From: Onchidella celtica
Taxonomy: Eukaryota; Mollusca; Gastropoda; Systellommatophora; Onchidiidae
Length of the DNA: 64,000 bases
Direction of reading: 5' to 3'
Assembly: GCA_963931925.1 (NCBI GenBank)
Contig: OZ007571.1
Span: 36,064,233-36,128,232 of the forward strand
Position numbers and translations under genes: made by a program. Numbering within the stretch: the stretch's first letter is position 1; every line of letters begins with the position of its first letter. The notes under the pieces are model-generated. The model was not told the origin of the DNA. It did not search any database and saw only the letters and a program-made list of their open reading frames with translations. This document shows, in pieces, positions 46,134-58,300 of this stretch.

Positions 46134-49100
46134 TTACATAGGGCGGATGTCTTGACACAGGAAACTGAGTGAAGTTTTAGACTTGGTCAGCTCCCCCTCG
46201 GATTTCTCTGTCTTCCTAATGATATCCTTCAGTGCAGCTACTTGCTTGTCGAGCTGGTCACCTCGCAGTTGGTGCATGCTGGACATGTATTCATCTAACA
46301 TCTGGCAAGACTTCTCTGCCTAGAGAGAAAGAGAATTTGAGACTGATCCATGTTTCACTTAACATAATAAAATACAACTTTTTTTTTTAACCATATAATA
46401 TGTGTATTCTTTCATTCATTGGTTACAAGTACCCAGTTTTCATTTGTTATATTTTTTAAAAAATAGCATATGCAAATCCGAATAATTCTGGTAGGGGACT
46501 CTAACATGGAATAATTTTTTGTAAACTTAAATGCTACTGTGTGTAAAATAAATACGTTATAGATGGTCGTATTATGGGTAGCCTCTTGGTGCATCTTCGT
46601 CTGTTTGAGATTCCTTCTGTATCTTTAATGCCTTTTTCACGATAACCATAATTACCTGGTATCACAATGGTGACACTGAAAAAGCTAAACGTAATACTGA
46701 TGATGTAAATAGCCATGCTGATAAGGATGAAAATGGTACATGAAATGGTAACGATGCTGACTGTGATTGTTACTGAAGCAAATACCTGAGCCATTATTTC
46801 CCTCTTCACCTCAGCTAAAATCTTCAAATCATTCAGCCTTTTTTCTTTAACAGCAGCCAGAATGCTCTCTAACTCTGCTTGGAGCTGTTGTCTTGACATA
46901 AGGGCAGAGTGGTCACTGGTCTCTTTCTGGTCTGACTGATCCAACATTTCTGAGTGGCTGGACGATGTGTCGTCAGGCTGGTCTTCACAATGACGTTCTC
47001 TGTAAAGAGACAAGACTAACGCAAATGTATAAAACTATATTTCACCCTGATGTACACGTGCCACGCAGGTCTTATCTCATTTAATCATCATACGTAACTG
47101 ACTTTACGGACAGCACAATGACTGTCTGTCTGACTGTCTGAGTGAGATGTGTTATGGCGCCCATTCCTAGTGACCGAAGCCCGAAATATATCGGGGTTTC
47201 ACATACATTGTCTGTGGAATAAGGCTCTGTCAGAGACGGGATTCAGGGCTCCGCCAAACTGCCGACGAGGGTATGCCTTTAAAACACCGCGATGAACTAT
47301 TTAGATTACCCGGGCATTAACGGAACCTGCGACCTCATGCACCTGGATGCCCATTATACAAGAGTCCGCACAGAAGCACCACATTGGGGATAAGAACCAT
47401 TTTTTTTTCAAGCCGAAAAGGCACCCATGGAAACCCTGCTTATTAGTTTGAAAGTTTAAAACAATAATTTCTTCTTCTCCACTTACAATTCTCACTAAAC
47501 TATAATCTCACACCCTACAAAAAAGATAACTCTGCAGTCCCCCTACTGTGACACATCAGACAAAACAAAACTGACAAGACAATAATTATCTTCACGTTGA
47601 ACTTAATACTCTAAACCTCTGTGCCTCTTATTTTCTCATACAGGTTATTATTATCGATCCAACCATTTGCGATGATACGAAAACGGGACTGCCAATGTCA
47701 AGTTCGCTGTGTCTACGATAAGTTACCTAAGAGCAGAGAATTGACAAATTAATACTGTTGACGATAAACTGTTCATAAAAGCAGTTGAGCATGAGAACGG
47801 ATATTGTGAGAAACAATCGCGAAGTTTGATTAGGGGATATCGCGAATACAACATGTACCCAAAAATAAAAAAAGCATGAGTAATGAGAAATGGTGAAATC
47901 TCTTTCTGCTTTAATTCTTTATACGTCCCAAAGCTGCATCTCCCCTCGACGCTTAACGAACGAGGAGATAAAAAAAGGAAAACAAAAAGAAGTTGAAATC
48001 TGGACGCTAAAACGCGTGTTGCTATTGAATAGGCATTAAATGGCGACCTAAATTACTTGCGTCGATAACGACTTGCTGTCATTCTCATGCGTGGGTAACA
48101 CTCCTAGTGTACCGGTACGCTCAACTCACCCTTTCCCGATTCTAATAAAAGGTTCTGAAGCAACCTCCTTGCACATTCTTGCAATTTAAATAACAAAATA
48201 CTTTTTTAGTTAAGACTAATTAATGATTTAGATAGCCAAATTGGGAAATAAATTTACGAAGGGGCTAAGTTATCTTGAAAAAAAAAATATATCCGAAGAG
48301 AGACCAAAGTACAGTAAGTGAGTAAGCAAAGTTACAATTTTGTATCAAGCAGTAAGCTGTTGTAACAGGCTTTACAATGCGTTCCATTTATGACCTTTCA
48401 CCCTTGTTCTGTCTCAGCACAAGAAGAATTGTCTGTAAACTCATTCCCATAGGCGCCTTAAAGCTAAAATAAATAAAATTTAACAATAGCCAATTTCTTC
48501 CCAACAAAGTACAAAAAGTTTGTCACATGAAAAGAGGCCGGGAAACGATTTCTCCCCAGTGTGCAATCATTATGTCGTCAATCCCGCCAATTCTCGAAGG
48601 ACAGGATATTTAAGTCTTGTTTTGTCTTACCTTTTCCTTTGCGTTTTATTGAATCGTTTCTGTATTACATATACAGTGGAGAACGGTTAAATCGATCCCC
48701 GATTTTTTTCCTCTTTAGCTTTGTTAACAAACTAGCGCTAAACCGAAATAACCCTATGGTTAAACCGAAAAGAAAATTGCTGGATTCAGTGGCCAGTCCA
48801 TTGTGATTTGCCACACATCGAGTAAAGTCACTGTATCACCCCACTACACCACCCCCCCCCCCACCCCGCCCCTTCAAAAAATGAGAGCAGAGCATGCTTC
48901 GTTCTGCCCGGTAGTACAGACCGATCTACATGGTAGCGGCAGCACTACAGGGATAGGGGGAGACGGAGGGAGGCCCATAAACTCACGGGTCCGAAATCAG
49001 ACGGCAGCAGTCTTACGTTTGGCGCAACGCGACTGACCTATCATGTAAAATGTGTGACATCAGAGAGACAACACTAGTTATCGCGGACAGCGCATTTCAT

Positions 49101-50083
49101 GGCATCATGTACGGTAACGGTAACGAGATCGGCGGGATGGCGGTTCTGTACTGTCCGTCCACACGCATATCTCCCTGTTCTGAGAGTTAGTCCACATTCA
49201 CTTGCATATCCATGCTTTGAGTGAGCAATCGTCCGCCCTCATTCTCAGTCAAAAACACAGAGCATGCGAGGACGCGTTGAGTCCGTTTAGCCTGTGCGCT
49301 TACATTATTTGTCCTCTATGATAGTGATTTGGGCTGCCTGTCTTGAAACTGGCGTTTTTCAAGTCTCCTATCGCTAAACCGAAACTCTGTCTAAACCGCA
49401 AACAAACCCGCGGTCCCGCCGATTTCGGTTTAACCGTTGTCTACTGTATTTCTTTCGCCGGGCTTTGCCAAAGACGACTTTTTCTTTTCCTTTTTGCCAC
49501 ATCTACTTTTGCTAGAGTCTTTTGTATAATATACTTCAGTTTTGCATCGCATCCCGTCAGGGCAATCCCCTGAGCCGCCGAATCTAAACGCATCAAATTT
49601 GGCCTTGAAAGGTCTGCTTCGCCGATCCGTGTAAGGGTAAATTATGGCTGCTAATGGCCCCTCCGTTCGCCGTTTCTTTGCTGAACAGTTTGTTTTTAAA
49701 GTTTTTTTTTCCACATTTCTTTTTTTACCCAAAGCTATTAATTTACAGCGCGCTTTACCCCAACGGGAACATCGTGCGCAGCACATTAACTTCCATCGGG
49801 GACTAGAATGGGCAGATCCGGCTTTATAGCATCCAACTGGGAGAAGGTTGGGGGGGGGGGGGAGAAGGGATAGGGAGGAAACGAGAAAGGGGAGACAGAA
49901 GGAGGAAGGGGCGGGTTTATCCCGGGCAAAGCCGGGGAGTAATTATGTTAGTGTTAGACTGCTCACACAGTAAAGAGGCAACATGCGCCTTAATACTCAC
50001 ATATTCATTAGGGAACGGTGAGCTATAGCTTGAATATCTTCCTCTTGCTGTTTGCGATGTTGGCTGCGTAACCAATCAGTCAT
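46134..50083 (-). CDS. Small coiled-coil protein, three exons, possibly SYCE2-like
   Basis: Exons 50001-50083 (ATG, MTDWLRSQHRKQQEEDI), 46786-46999 and 46134-46319 join with matching phases (2 then 0) and GT-AG borders, giving 160 residues ending at TAA. The acidic Ser-rich segment (about 32-62) is followed by a continuous charged helix (AELESILAAVKEKRLNDLKI through KTEKSEGEL), which ends in SFLCQDIRPM. Length, layout and the Cys-containing end of the helix recall the meiotic synaptonemal-complex central element protein SYCE2, but similarity is weak and other small coiled-coil families are possible. In exon 2 the reading frame continues past the donor into hydrophobic intron sequence, which should not be mistaken for a transmembrane domain. 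Intron 1 contains a pogo-like MITE. Confidence 0.7.
48674..49446. mobile_element. pogo/Tigger-like MITE, 773 bp
   Basis: The termini CAGTGGAGAACGGTTAAATC and, on the other strand, CAGTAGACAACGGTTAAACC are inverted repeats. TA flanks both ends (48672-48673, 49447-49448). Internal subterminal copies of TAAACCGAAA occur near both ends. There is no transposase frame. It is a different family from the 2606-3394 element but of the same superfamily type. Confidence 0.75.
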
Positions 50084-52360
50084 TCCTGAGTTTAAAAAAA
50101 ATGACAAAAAAACCCTTTTTATAGGCTTCTTCATTGTCCGAATTTGTTCACCTGTCACAAAAGAGTCAAGCCAGTATTTTCATGCAAGCGTTCGTGTAGA
50201 CCCCTCCCTCCCCCTCCCCCCCCCCCCAACCACTTAAACCCACTTTTCCCAGGAAACCGCTGTGATAACATGGTCTCCTTTGAACAGGTATTGGGGGTAA
50301 ATGCCCTTTTCATGGTCCGCCCATTTTTATGCCCTTTATGCGCCCATTACGGACCGAAATTGCAGATGCAGAAGACGTGCATAAAACATGCATCTTAAAA
50401 TTTCAGTGAGGGCATGTCCATGAGGCATGTAGAAAAAGGCATAATGGAAATGAAAAATATGCACGCCTTCTGCAAGACGCACGCATGAAAGAAAATACGT
50501 ACATTATAAAATACTTTTCATGGAAGAGGCTTCAAACCGTGTTTAAAGGACTTCACTGATGCCATAAACGAGAGAAGCACATTATCTTAAACAGGCTTCT
50601 CGCAATAAAAATTTTACCATTGAGAACAAGCAGCGAAACTCGCAAATCCACGACCAAGTGCACGATCCTTTTAGTTTTATTTATTTAAGGGCAAGCGGGT
50701 GGGCCTAGATGTAAGTCTTTATCAACAGCAGACGACGCCCCTTTCCCCCTTTCTTCCCTCACCCATATTTAACCGTGCATTTTCTATTACTCATCTACCT
50801 ACCTCCTGCCTGCCTCTATTGGCACAAGCCATGCTTTTTTCGTGGCTGAATGCCATGTTGAACGACTGACGAGCAATGAGAAGCAAAACGCGCCACAGTG
50901 AATTACAGATCAATGAAAAAAAAAAAGGCGCCATTTTCCCCGTGCCCCGGAAAAGTGGGGGAAAAAATTCAAGATCAGTGGAGCCACTCCAACTCTCTCA
51001 GTGGTACCGGTAGCTGATTTATAATGCGTTTATTGTTTGCATAGATAATTTGGCCTAATTATTTTTTTTACAAAGATGCAAAGTTAACACAAAATTAGGC
51101 TACCTTCTAAAACAATGGTACCGGTAATAATAATAATAAAAAAAATATCAGCGCGTTAAGGTTTGGTGTAAAGTGTAATTATATAGTTCTATGAGCACAG
51201 GCAAAAATTTCAATAAAACGTAGGCCTACATGTGGAATCTGACTCCAACAAACTGTCTTCGAGAAAACCGACGTTGATTCTGTTCATGTAAAAGGCAAAA
51301 TTTAGAATAAATCTAACATACAGTTTTCGGGAAAATCCTCCTGTTTCTGTTCATGGAAAATAGACGCTCCTCCACAGATGCCCGTCCCTGCGGCCATATT
51401 CAGTAGGAAATCTACTATTATCTCTCAAAAGTTTTGATCTCATGTCTTAAAATAATGATATCAAAATCTGAAATTTTAGATCTGCCTACCTAGATCTATA
51501 TGAACATAGACAGGTCTTGTCGTTTAACAATAGGTAGGGCCAGAACGACTCCAGATCTCAATCCAATCATCCAACTAGAAAAGTACTTGAATCTTAGGCT
51601 ACTTGTACTTGTTAAATGTGTATAGATCTAATGTGTTTTCTTACCAAGATGATTGTCGCGAAATATTTTATACTTATAGATCTAGATCTAGATCTAGTTT
51701 TCAAATGGTCTCCGCTCAAGATGCATAGTCTAAATGCATGCTTTTAAATCAAATTTCTCACCAAGAGTAATGAAAAACTTTAGACGAAGGGGATTTCTGA
51801 GACAATACGGGGAGCGGGTAGGGAAGTAAATTCAAAATCGTCTGCTAGGCCTACTGTGCTAGCTTGTACAGTGGAGCTGATTGGCCTGATTATGCCCCCT
51901 TTGAGCATTGCAAGAAAACAAACCAAGGCAATTATGTCAAATAAATAAATAAATAAATATGCGAATTTGCATAAATACTGAGCAAACTGCAAACAATTGA
52001 AAGTACTTTTGGTGAATGAGACCTGCAATTTGCAATGTTGATTTGCTAGCCTAGCCCATCGTTAGTCAATGAGTAAAAGGCTTCAAACACCTCAAAATTA
52101 TATTGTGAGTTTCCATTTACGCTTCTCAGCAAGCACCAGGCGTCGGGATCAAAGGAAAAAGTCAAAGAGATCATCATGCACAGAATGAAATAAAGATCAT
52201 TATTTTATTGGGCCCATTGATTTGACGATGAACGATTTTGATGAAATCGATACTAGATCTAGATCTATGTTCATTTCCATTTGGCCTGCTCGGGGGCTTG
52301 GCTAGCCGTGCTATGAATAACTCTGGATAAAGAAATAGTTACTTCCTGTTGAAATCCAAG
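50084..52360. other. Divergent intergenic region upstream of WLS
   Basis: Lies between the first exons of the minus-strand coiled-coil gene and plus-strand WLS, so it should hold both promoters. Visible content: a C-run near 50210-50228, short AT-rich and microsatellite-like tracts (AATA near 51940), and clusters of AGATCT/TCTAGA motifs near 51680 and 52255. No exon is supported. Confidence 0.5.
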
Positions 52361-55300
52361 ATGGCGGGGGTTGTGCTTGAGACGTTGAGCAACAGAAAGC
52401 TTGCAATTCTCAGTGCATTTTTGACACTTGTTCTCATAACCTTTTTTCTTGTGGGAGGCCTTGTTGGTACGTATAGTGCATGAGCCTATATTTTGTGCAT
52501 GCTTGTCTCCAGTAATAACGATTTTTGGTAATCTCAATTGAGAGCTCTGCAACACGGTAGATCTATTCTAGATCTAGTCTAGATCTAGGTCCAGATCTCT
52601 AGAGATAGACTAGATCTAGAGATAGACTAGATCTAGATCTAGACTAGATCTATCTTTCTCTAGCTTGATCTAGACATATTTTTAACCCTCATAACTCATA
52701 TTCGATCTGTCCCTAGACCTAGGCCACGGACCACTGCTCACACACATTCAGTTGTGCGAGTGTTACACATTCAGTTGTGAGTGTGTTTCTATTAAGGAAT
52801 ATGTGAGTGTGCATGAGAAAACCCGGCATAAGTCGGCAACATGACATTTTGAGTTCTGTACATATAATAAAAGACAAGACATTTCTGATAAATTGAAGAC
52901 AATGACCCCCCTAAAACAAGATTTTGAGAAAATGGTATTTAATCCTATAAGTGGCAATAGCTAATTGACCAAGTAATATTGGAGTGACTGCTGTTAGGAG
53001 ACCGTAGACTAATAACTAAGCAGTTATAGAGATCATAGTGAGTAGTGTTCACTGCTCATCTACAGTTTACCCTGTAACATGCCACGGTCCCCTAGCAACA
53101 GCCAAATCGGAAGTTTTTGAATCTTGTTAGGAGACCGTAGTCTAATTACAAAGCCGTTATAGAGATCATAGTGAGTGGTGTTCACTGCTCGTCTACAGTT
53201 TACCCTGTAACATGCCACGGTCCCCTAAACAACAGCCAAAGTTGGAAGTTTGTGTCGGACCCATATTTTCACTTCAAAGCCGTTTTTCTCAAAATCAGCT
53301 CTGCCGACTTATACCGGGTTTTCTCATGCACACTCACATATATTCAGTACTTTAATTTTTATTATGGGTTTTTTGGGGGGGGGGGGAGATTGGGGGGAAA
53401 ATATTTATTTATGACAGTATGAGTTGCCACTGAAGTTTGCACAATGACTTGACCATTATTCTTTTAATAGTAGTACTTTTTAAGATCGGGATATTATTCG
53501 CAATGGGAGTTTCTAGGTTTTGTGATGTCTGTTTTATGGAAAGTTCCTCCAGCCTATCAGCCATCAGGGTCTGCGGTAGGGCAAATGATTGTCATCTGCG
53601 GTTATCAGTTGGAGACTAAGGGTTCAATCCCACGCCAGAGCTTTTTTTTTTTTGTAAACCTAGATCTACTGCTCATTATCAGGAAAAAATTTTTTTTTCC
53701 AGGGATTTTGAAAAAATTGATGTCATACAGGGAAACTGATGATTACTAGTGTGCTCCAGATGAGATTACTTGTTTTATTTATTCCTGTTCATTGAATGGG
53801 ACAGCTGCTAATTAGAAATAAAAATGCAAATCAAATTTAAACATGTTAACTCTTTAACGACGAGAGGACGGTCCCACCGTCCAGTGCCTCTGCTACGTGA
53901 TGTCGAGCGGACGCTCCGATCGTCCGATGCGAATACATGAAAATACCATGCGAAATGTTTCTGCTACGACAATATTTAGGCCAGTTTTGACCCGGAAGTG
54001 GTAAACCTATTTACGTTTGATGCTTTCTTTGGTTTCTTCTTTGTGTTTGGGCGGATTGTTTGAAGTTTTAGACTGATTTCTGTGCGTGCTTCACAACTCC
54101 AACAACAAAATGGCGAATAGATCAAGACGTCTTACACTACAGCACAACAAGCTATGGACTTGTTTCGGACTATTGATATGGATTACTAGTGGATTACCTT
54201 GCAAATAAGTACTTTGACATCCTTATTAACTGAATTTAGCTACACATTTATGCCATTATGCAGGTTAGAGTGTGTGTCATGTCCTAAAAAAAATCTTCTT
54301 TGTCTTTTTCTTACTATCCTCTATGTTCAAAATCTTTTTTCAAGCTTTCTTCACATCCCTGTCATGATATTGGTCAGAAAGAACATTCAATTACCTTTAA
54401 TTTGATGTATAATTCATGTGTTTAGGACGCTTTTTAATTGTTCTATGGGCATTTTTGTGACATCACTGTGAATCCATTTTGCGCCCTTGTGAAATAATTA
54501 CGACGAAACATGGAAAATAATTCCGTCGTTAAAGAGTTAATGATTTCTTTTAGTCAGTGTGAACTGAAAATTTCATCTCTCTCTACGGTAACTTAGAATA
54601 GATCTGTCCTGTAGGCCTATTTTTAGTATTTACTGAAAATATATTTTGGGGGTCTTCTGCTTCAGTTATTTGTCATATTTTGCTTTATCACTTTTTTGTT
54701 TCCATGGAAGTTAAGTTCATTGTTATTTGCTCTGTCTGGCTTTCACTTGACGAATAGTTATAGTAATATCATTAAAAAAAATAAAATCCTTTTCACAATT
54801 TTATATTTTGGAGCAAAGCAACAATGATCAATGGGGGGAAAAGCAGAAATAAAGCAGCAGAAAGAAAAAAGTCAGCCATTGTGGAGATTCGTAGTATCGT
54901 ACCCACCTTAACCAATTTGGCAGGCGAGTTTACTTCTTCTTCTTAAGTTCTTTTGTTCACCAATCTAAATCTGCAGATTTGTTCTTTTAAGAAAATTTAC
55001 TGTTTTCTGCAGTTCTGGCAGAGCACCATAGAGTTTGACAATCAGATCAGTGGGTTTGGGCCAATGTGTTTCTCGTAGTGCTGAGAAGAGTGCAGTTCTG
55101 CAATATGCTCCACTATTAGTGTGATAATTGGGGCTATGAATGAAAGAAAATTACAAGTCTATGGGGGTGATTGTCTGAAAAGGTTGAGAACCATCAATGT
55201 GGTCTGTATAATCTGGATTTTTAGACTTATGAAGGAATGTGAGCAGTTTGAGTGTCTACAGAGGAATTGTAAAACCTCAGTCAAGTAGTGTTTATATTAT

Positions 55301-58300
55301 GGCTCAAAAATTTTTTTCAAGAGACTGAAAGTAAAATAAATCAGGTAGACACCCTTCTGTCTGTGGAGAGAGGTTTGTCCTTATGTATTACATTCTTGTG
55401 CAGACATTAGTGGGATAGGGAGCTATCCATATCCGTCGATTGTGGAGAAGGGGGGAAAGTTGCCTTCAGTATCAGAAAGTGTACACTGGGGGAAGCACGC
55501 AATTGTCAGATTAAAATACAAAAATCATCTCTCTAATGAAAAAGTCAATAGTTTCAGTGCAAAATGCCATTTTATAAAGTTCAACAAGCATCAAGGCCTT
55601 ATTCTGTTGTCAACATTCTGTAAATTGTGTGTGTGTGTGTGTGGGGGGGGGGGGGCGGTGAGGACAAGGGTATGAAAGTGAACAAATAGCCAAAATCGAG
55701 AGTATCCACTGTATGGATGGTCCTTAATAATGATTCTGTATTAATTACAGAATATTAATGTTCTGTAATGACTGGAGTTGCGTGCTAACCGGAGGCACTG
55801 GTCTGCCTTATAACTCCCAAAGTTTCATGGAAAAAAAAAAAGATTGTATACGGTACTGTATTGTTTTATGATGCACAGAAAATTACTACCATCTTTGTCC
55901 CCTACACTTAGATTTATAATTACTCATCCAAGAAATTGCATTTCCTGGCTCCTTCTTAGTTGGAGGCCAAAGAAACATGAGTGAATCATTCAGTGGTCAC
56001 TTGCTTATTTTCAGCACCTGCCCCGAACAATGTGATTTATACTACCATGGTCAAGTGTACAGATAGGAACAATGAGTGGCAGTTGGGTAATTTACAACCC
56101 CAAGAGCCCAGAGGGAAGAATTCATGTGATTCTGTCGACACATTTAATAATCCAGTAAGTATATCAGCCAAAGCCAATATGTAGGAAAACCGAGAGGAGC
56201 CAAGAACAAGATTCCAATCGTATCGTACTTTTTGGTCTTACTTGATGAAAATACATCTTTTTTTTTGTGGCTCAAAGGAAAAAAGCCTTGGATGCATAAC
56301 ATTAAAGAATGAACTTTGTTCAAAATGGATGTGTCCACTCATGGCAGTCCACTTGGTTATTGTCAATAATTGAGGCACATACACACAATTTCATGATTTT
56401 AAGTCATTAGTCATGAAGTTTTAGATGCTTACATGTTCACCTTCAAGCTCCATTATAGTATGATGATAGAGTGAGTAAAACTGAAGGGAACAATAAAGGA
56501 GGCAGTCATTTATTTCCTGATGTCTCTGTATAATCCATTATTTAGTGATGTAAAGTTAATGGATATCCATACATACATAATTTTTAACCATGTACATCAC
56601 ATTTCCATTATGCAAAATGGAATTTGTTTAGAAAGGAAGTCTTGTTTTACTCAGATCAGAGTCTGCTGCTCTTGAGGTACATTTATTAAACTTATCTAGG
56701 CCTGCATGGTGGGATCAGATTTGAATAATAATGACAGGCCTCACTTGTTGTGAAACATGTTCATATGTTTGTGCTTTATTGCCTTTATAAGAGGCTCTCG
56801 TATGCTCTGTAAATTCAAGTGTCCTTCCGTTTGTTTTCTAGCTAATTGAGAAGGAACATATAGATGCCAATCAGATTGTGTTCAGTCAGTGGCTGCCCTT
56901 GCCAAGGGAAGGCAGGCAGTTGCGTATGTCAAGATGGTTCCAGAGTTTGATTGCTGTCATGGATTTGCACATTATATACAAAAAGGAGAATCCATACCGT
57001 AAGTTGTTAGCTTTGGGTGGAGCCAGAGAATGCAGTAAGAATGAATTAAATTTGATGAAATTTGGCTGACAATAATATAAATAGGCTGCTAGTGCTGTGA
57101 TATATCTGTGTCTAGAAGTTACTGAGAAAAGAAAGCAACTCCAACAATTCTAAACTAGACAGTGACACTCAGTTTGAAATTGAATTTAAATGCTGCAGTG
57201 GGAAATGGCATAATTTGATTTTGACAAATGCTCTCTTAAAATCTAGACAAACTTGTCTCTAGAGATCTATCACCAAGTGTTCCAAGTACAGGACCATAGC
57301 ATAATCGGATGGATTTTGTTTTAGAGCTAGGGATATATTCAACTTGCATGAATGTGGAATTGCTGGAAAGAAATGTGATGGCGACTGATAATATTTTTCC
57401 ATGTGAATGGCATATGAATTTGATATTATGACTTTTGTTTGTCTGAGAAGGTAGCTGCATGGTTAGATGTAATGTAAGTAATAGCAACAAATTTCTTCCA
57501 AAGTTTGTTAGTAAACTTTTGCCAGTTTGTTTTCCTTTGTCCTGAAGTGATTTATAATGATGTTCAGAGCTGTAAAATATGCTGGCTAAGTTAAATTGTG
57601 ACATAACTTTATTATTTTTTGCCTTTCATTGTGATAGCGGAAGAGGAGCAACCTGAAATGTCAATGTCCATATCCCTTTATGCCAGTAACCAGAATGATA
57701 GTAATTGGAAACTTCTGGCTGCATCAAAAGAACGACGAACCTTGGATTGTAGTATTGAGCCTGAGAAGGTGAGAATTTTCAGTTTTCATAAATTTATTTT
57801 TATTTTTTTAAAACTGATTATCGCCCAGGATCCATAGTCAAGGACCTGGGGCAGACAAAGGGAGTATGATAAAACTGGGATATCTGGTAAAAAAAAATAG
57901 TTATTTTGAATTTTCTTAACAGTAGTAAATGCTGTCAGTGATCAGTCAGTACTTAAATATTGGAAAATGCCCTCTTTACCACTGACAAATAATTATTCAG
58001 TGTCTATCTCATGATTGAACTGCTTCATCAAAGGATATGTATTAGAAGCCTACCACTTTAGTAGACCAATTTTGTAAATATCCTCACTGTGATGACATAA
58101 CACAGCGCCTATATCATTTTTACAGTTTTGAGAAAAGTGAACACAACTCTTTGTCAGGGTGAAGTATTTACCTCATCATGTCAGCTGTTAAGTTATGATT
58201 GTGCATATGGATTGGTGCATTTGATGTTTTTTTTCTTGTTTACATGATAATGTTCATTGTTGGGCTGAACTTCAAGAAGGACATGAAAGGTCAGTGCATT

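Noticed and set aside
46534-46785. Hydrophobic extension suggesting a transmembrane protein
   Set aside because: It is intron sequence read through a good donor site at the end of exon 2; the next exon at 46134-46319 continues in phase.
49457-49935. Inverted GGCAAAGCC-type motifs flanking the segment after the 48674 MITE
   Set aside because: Match is short and imperfect and no duplication or coding content supports a separate element.
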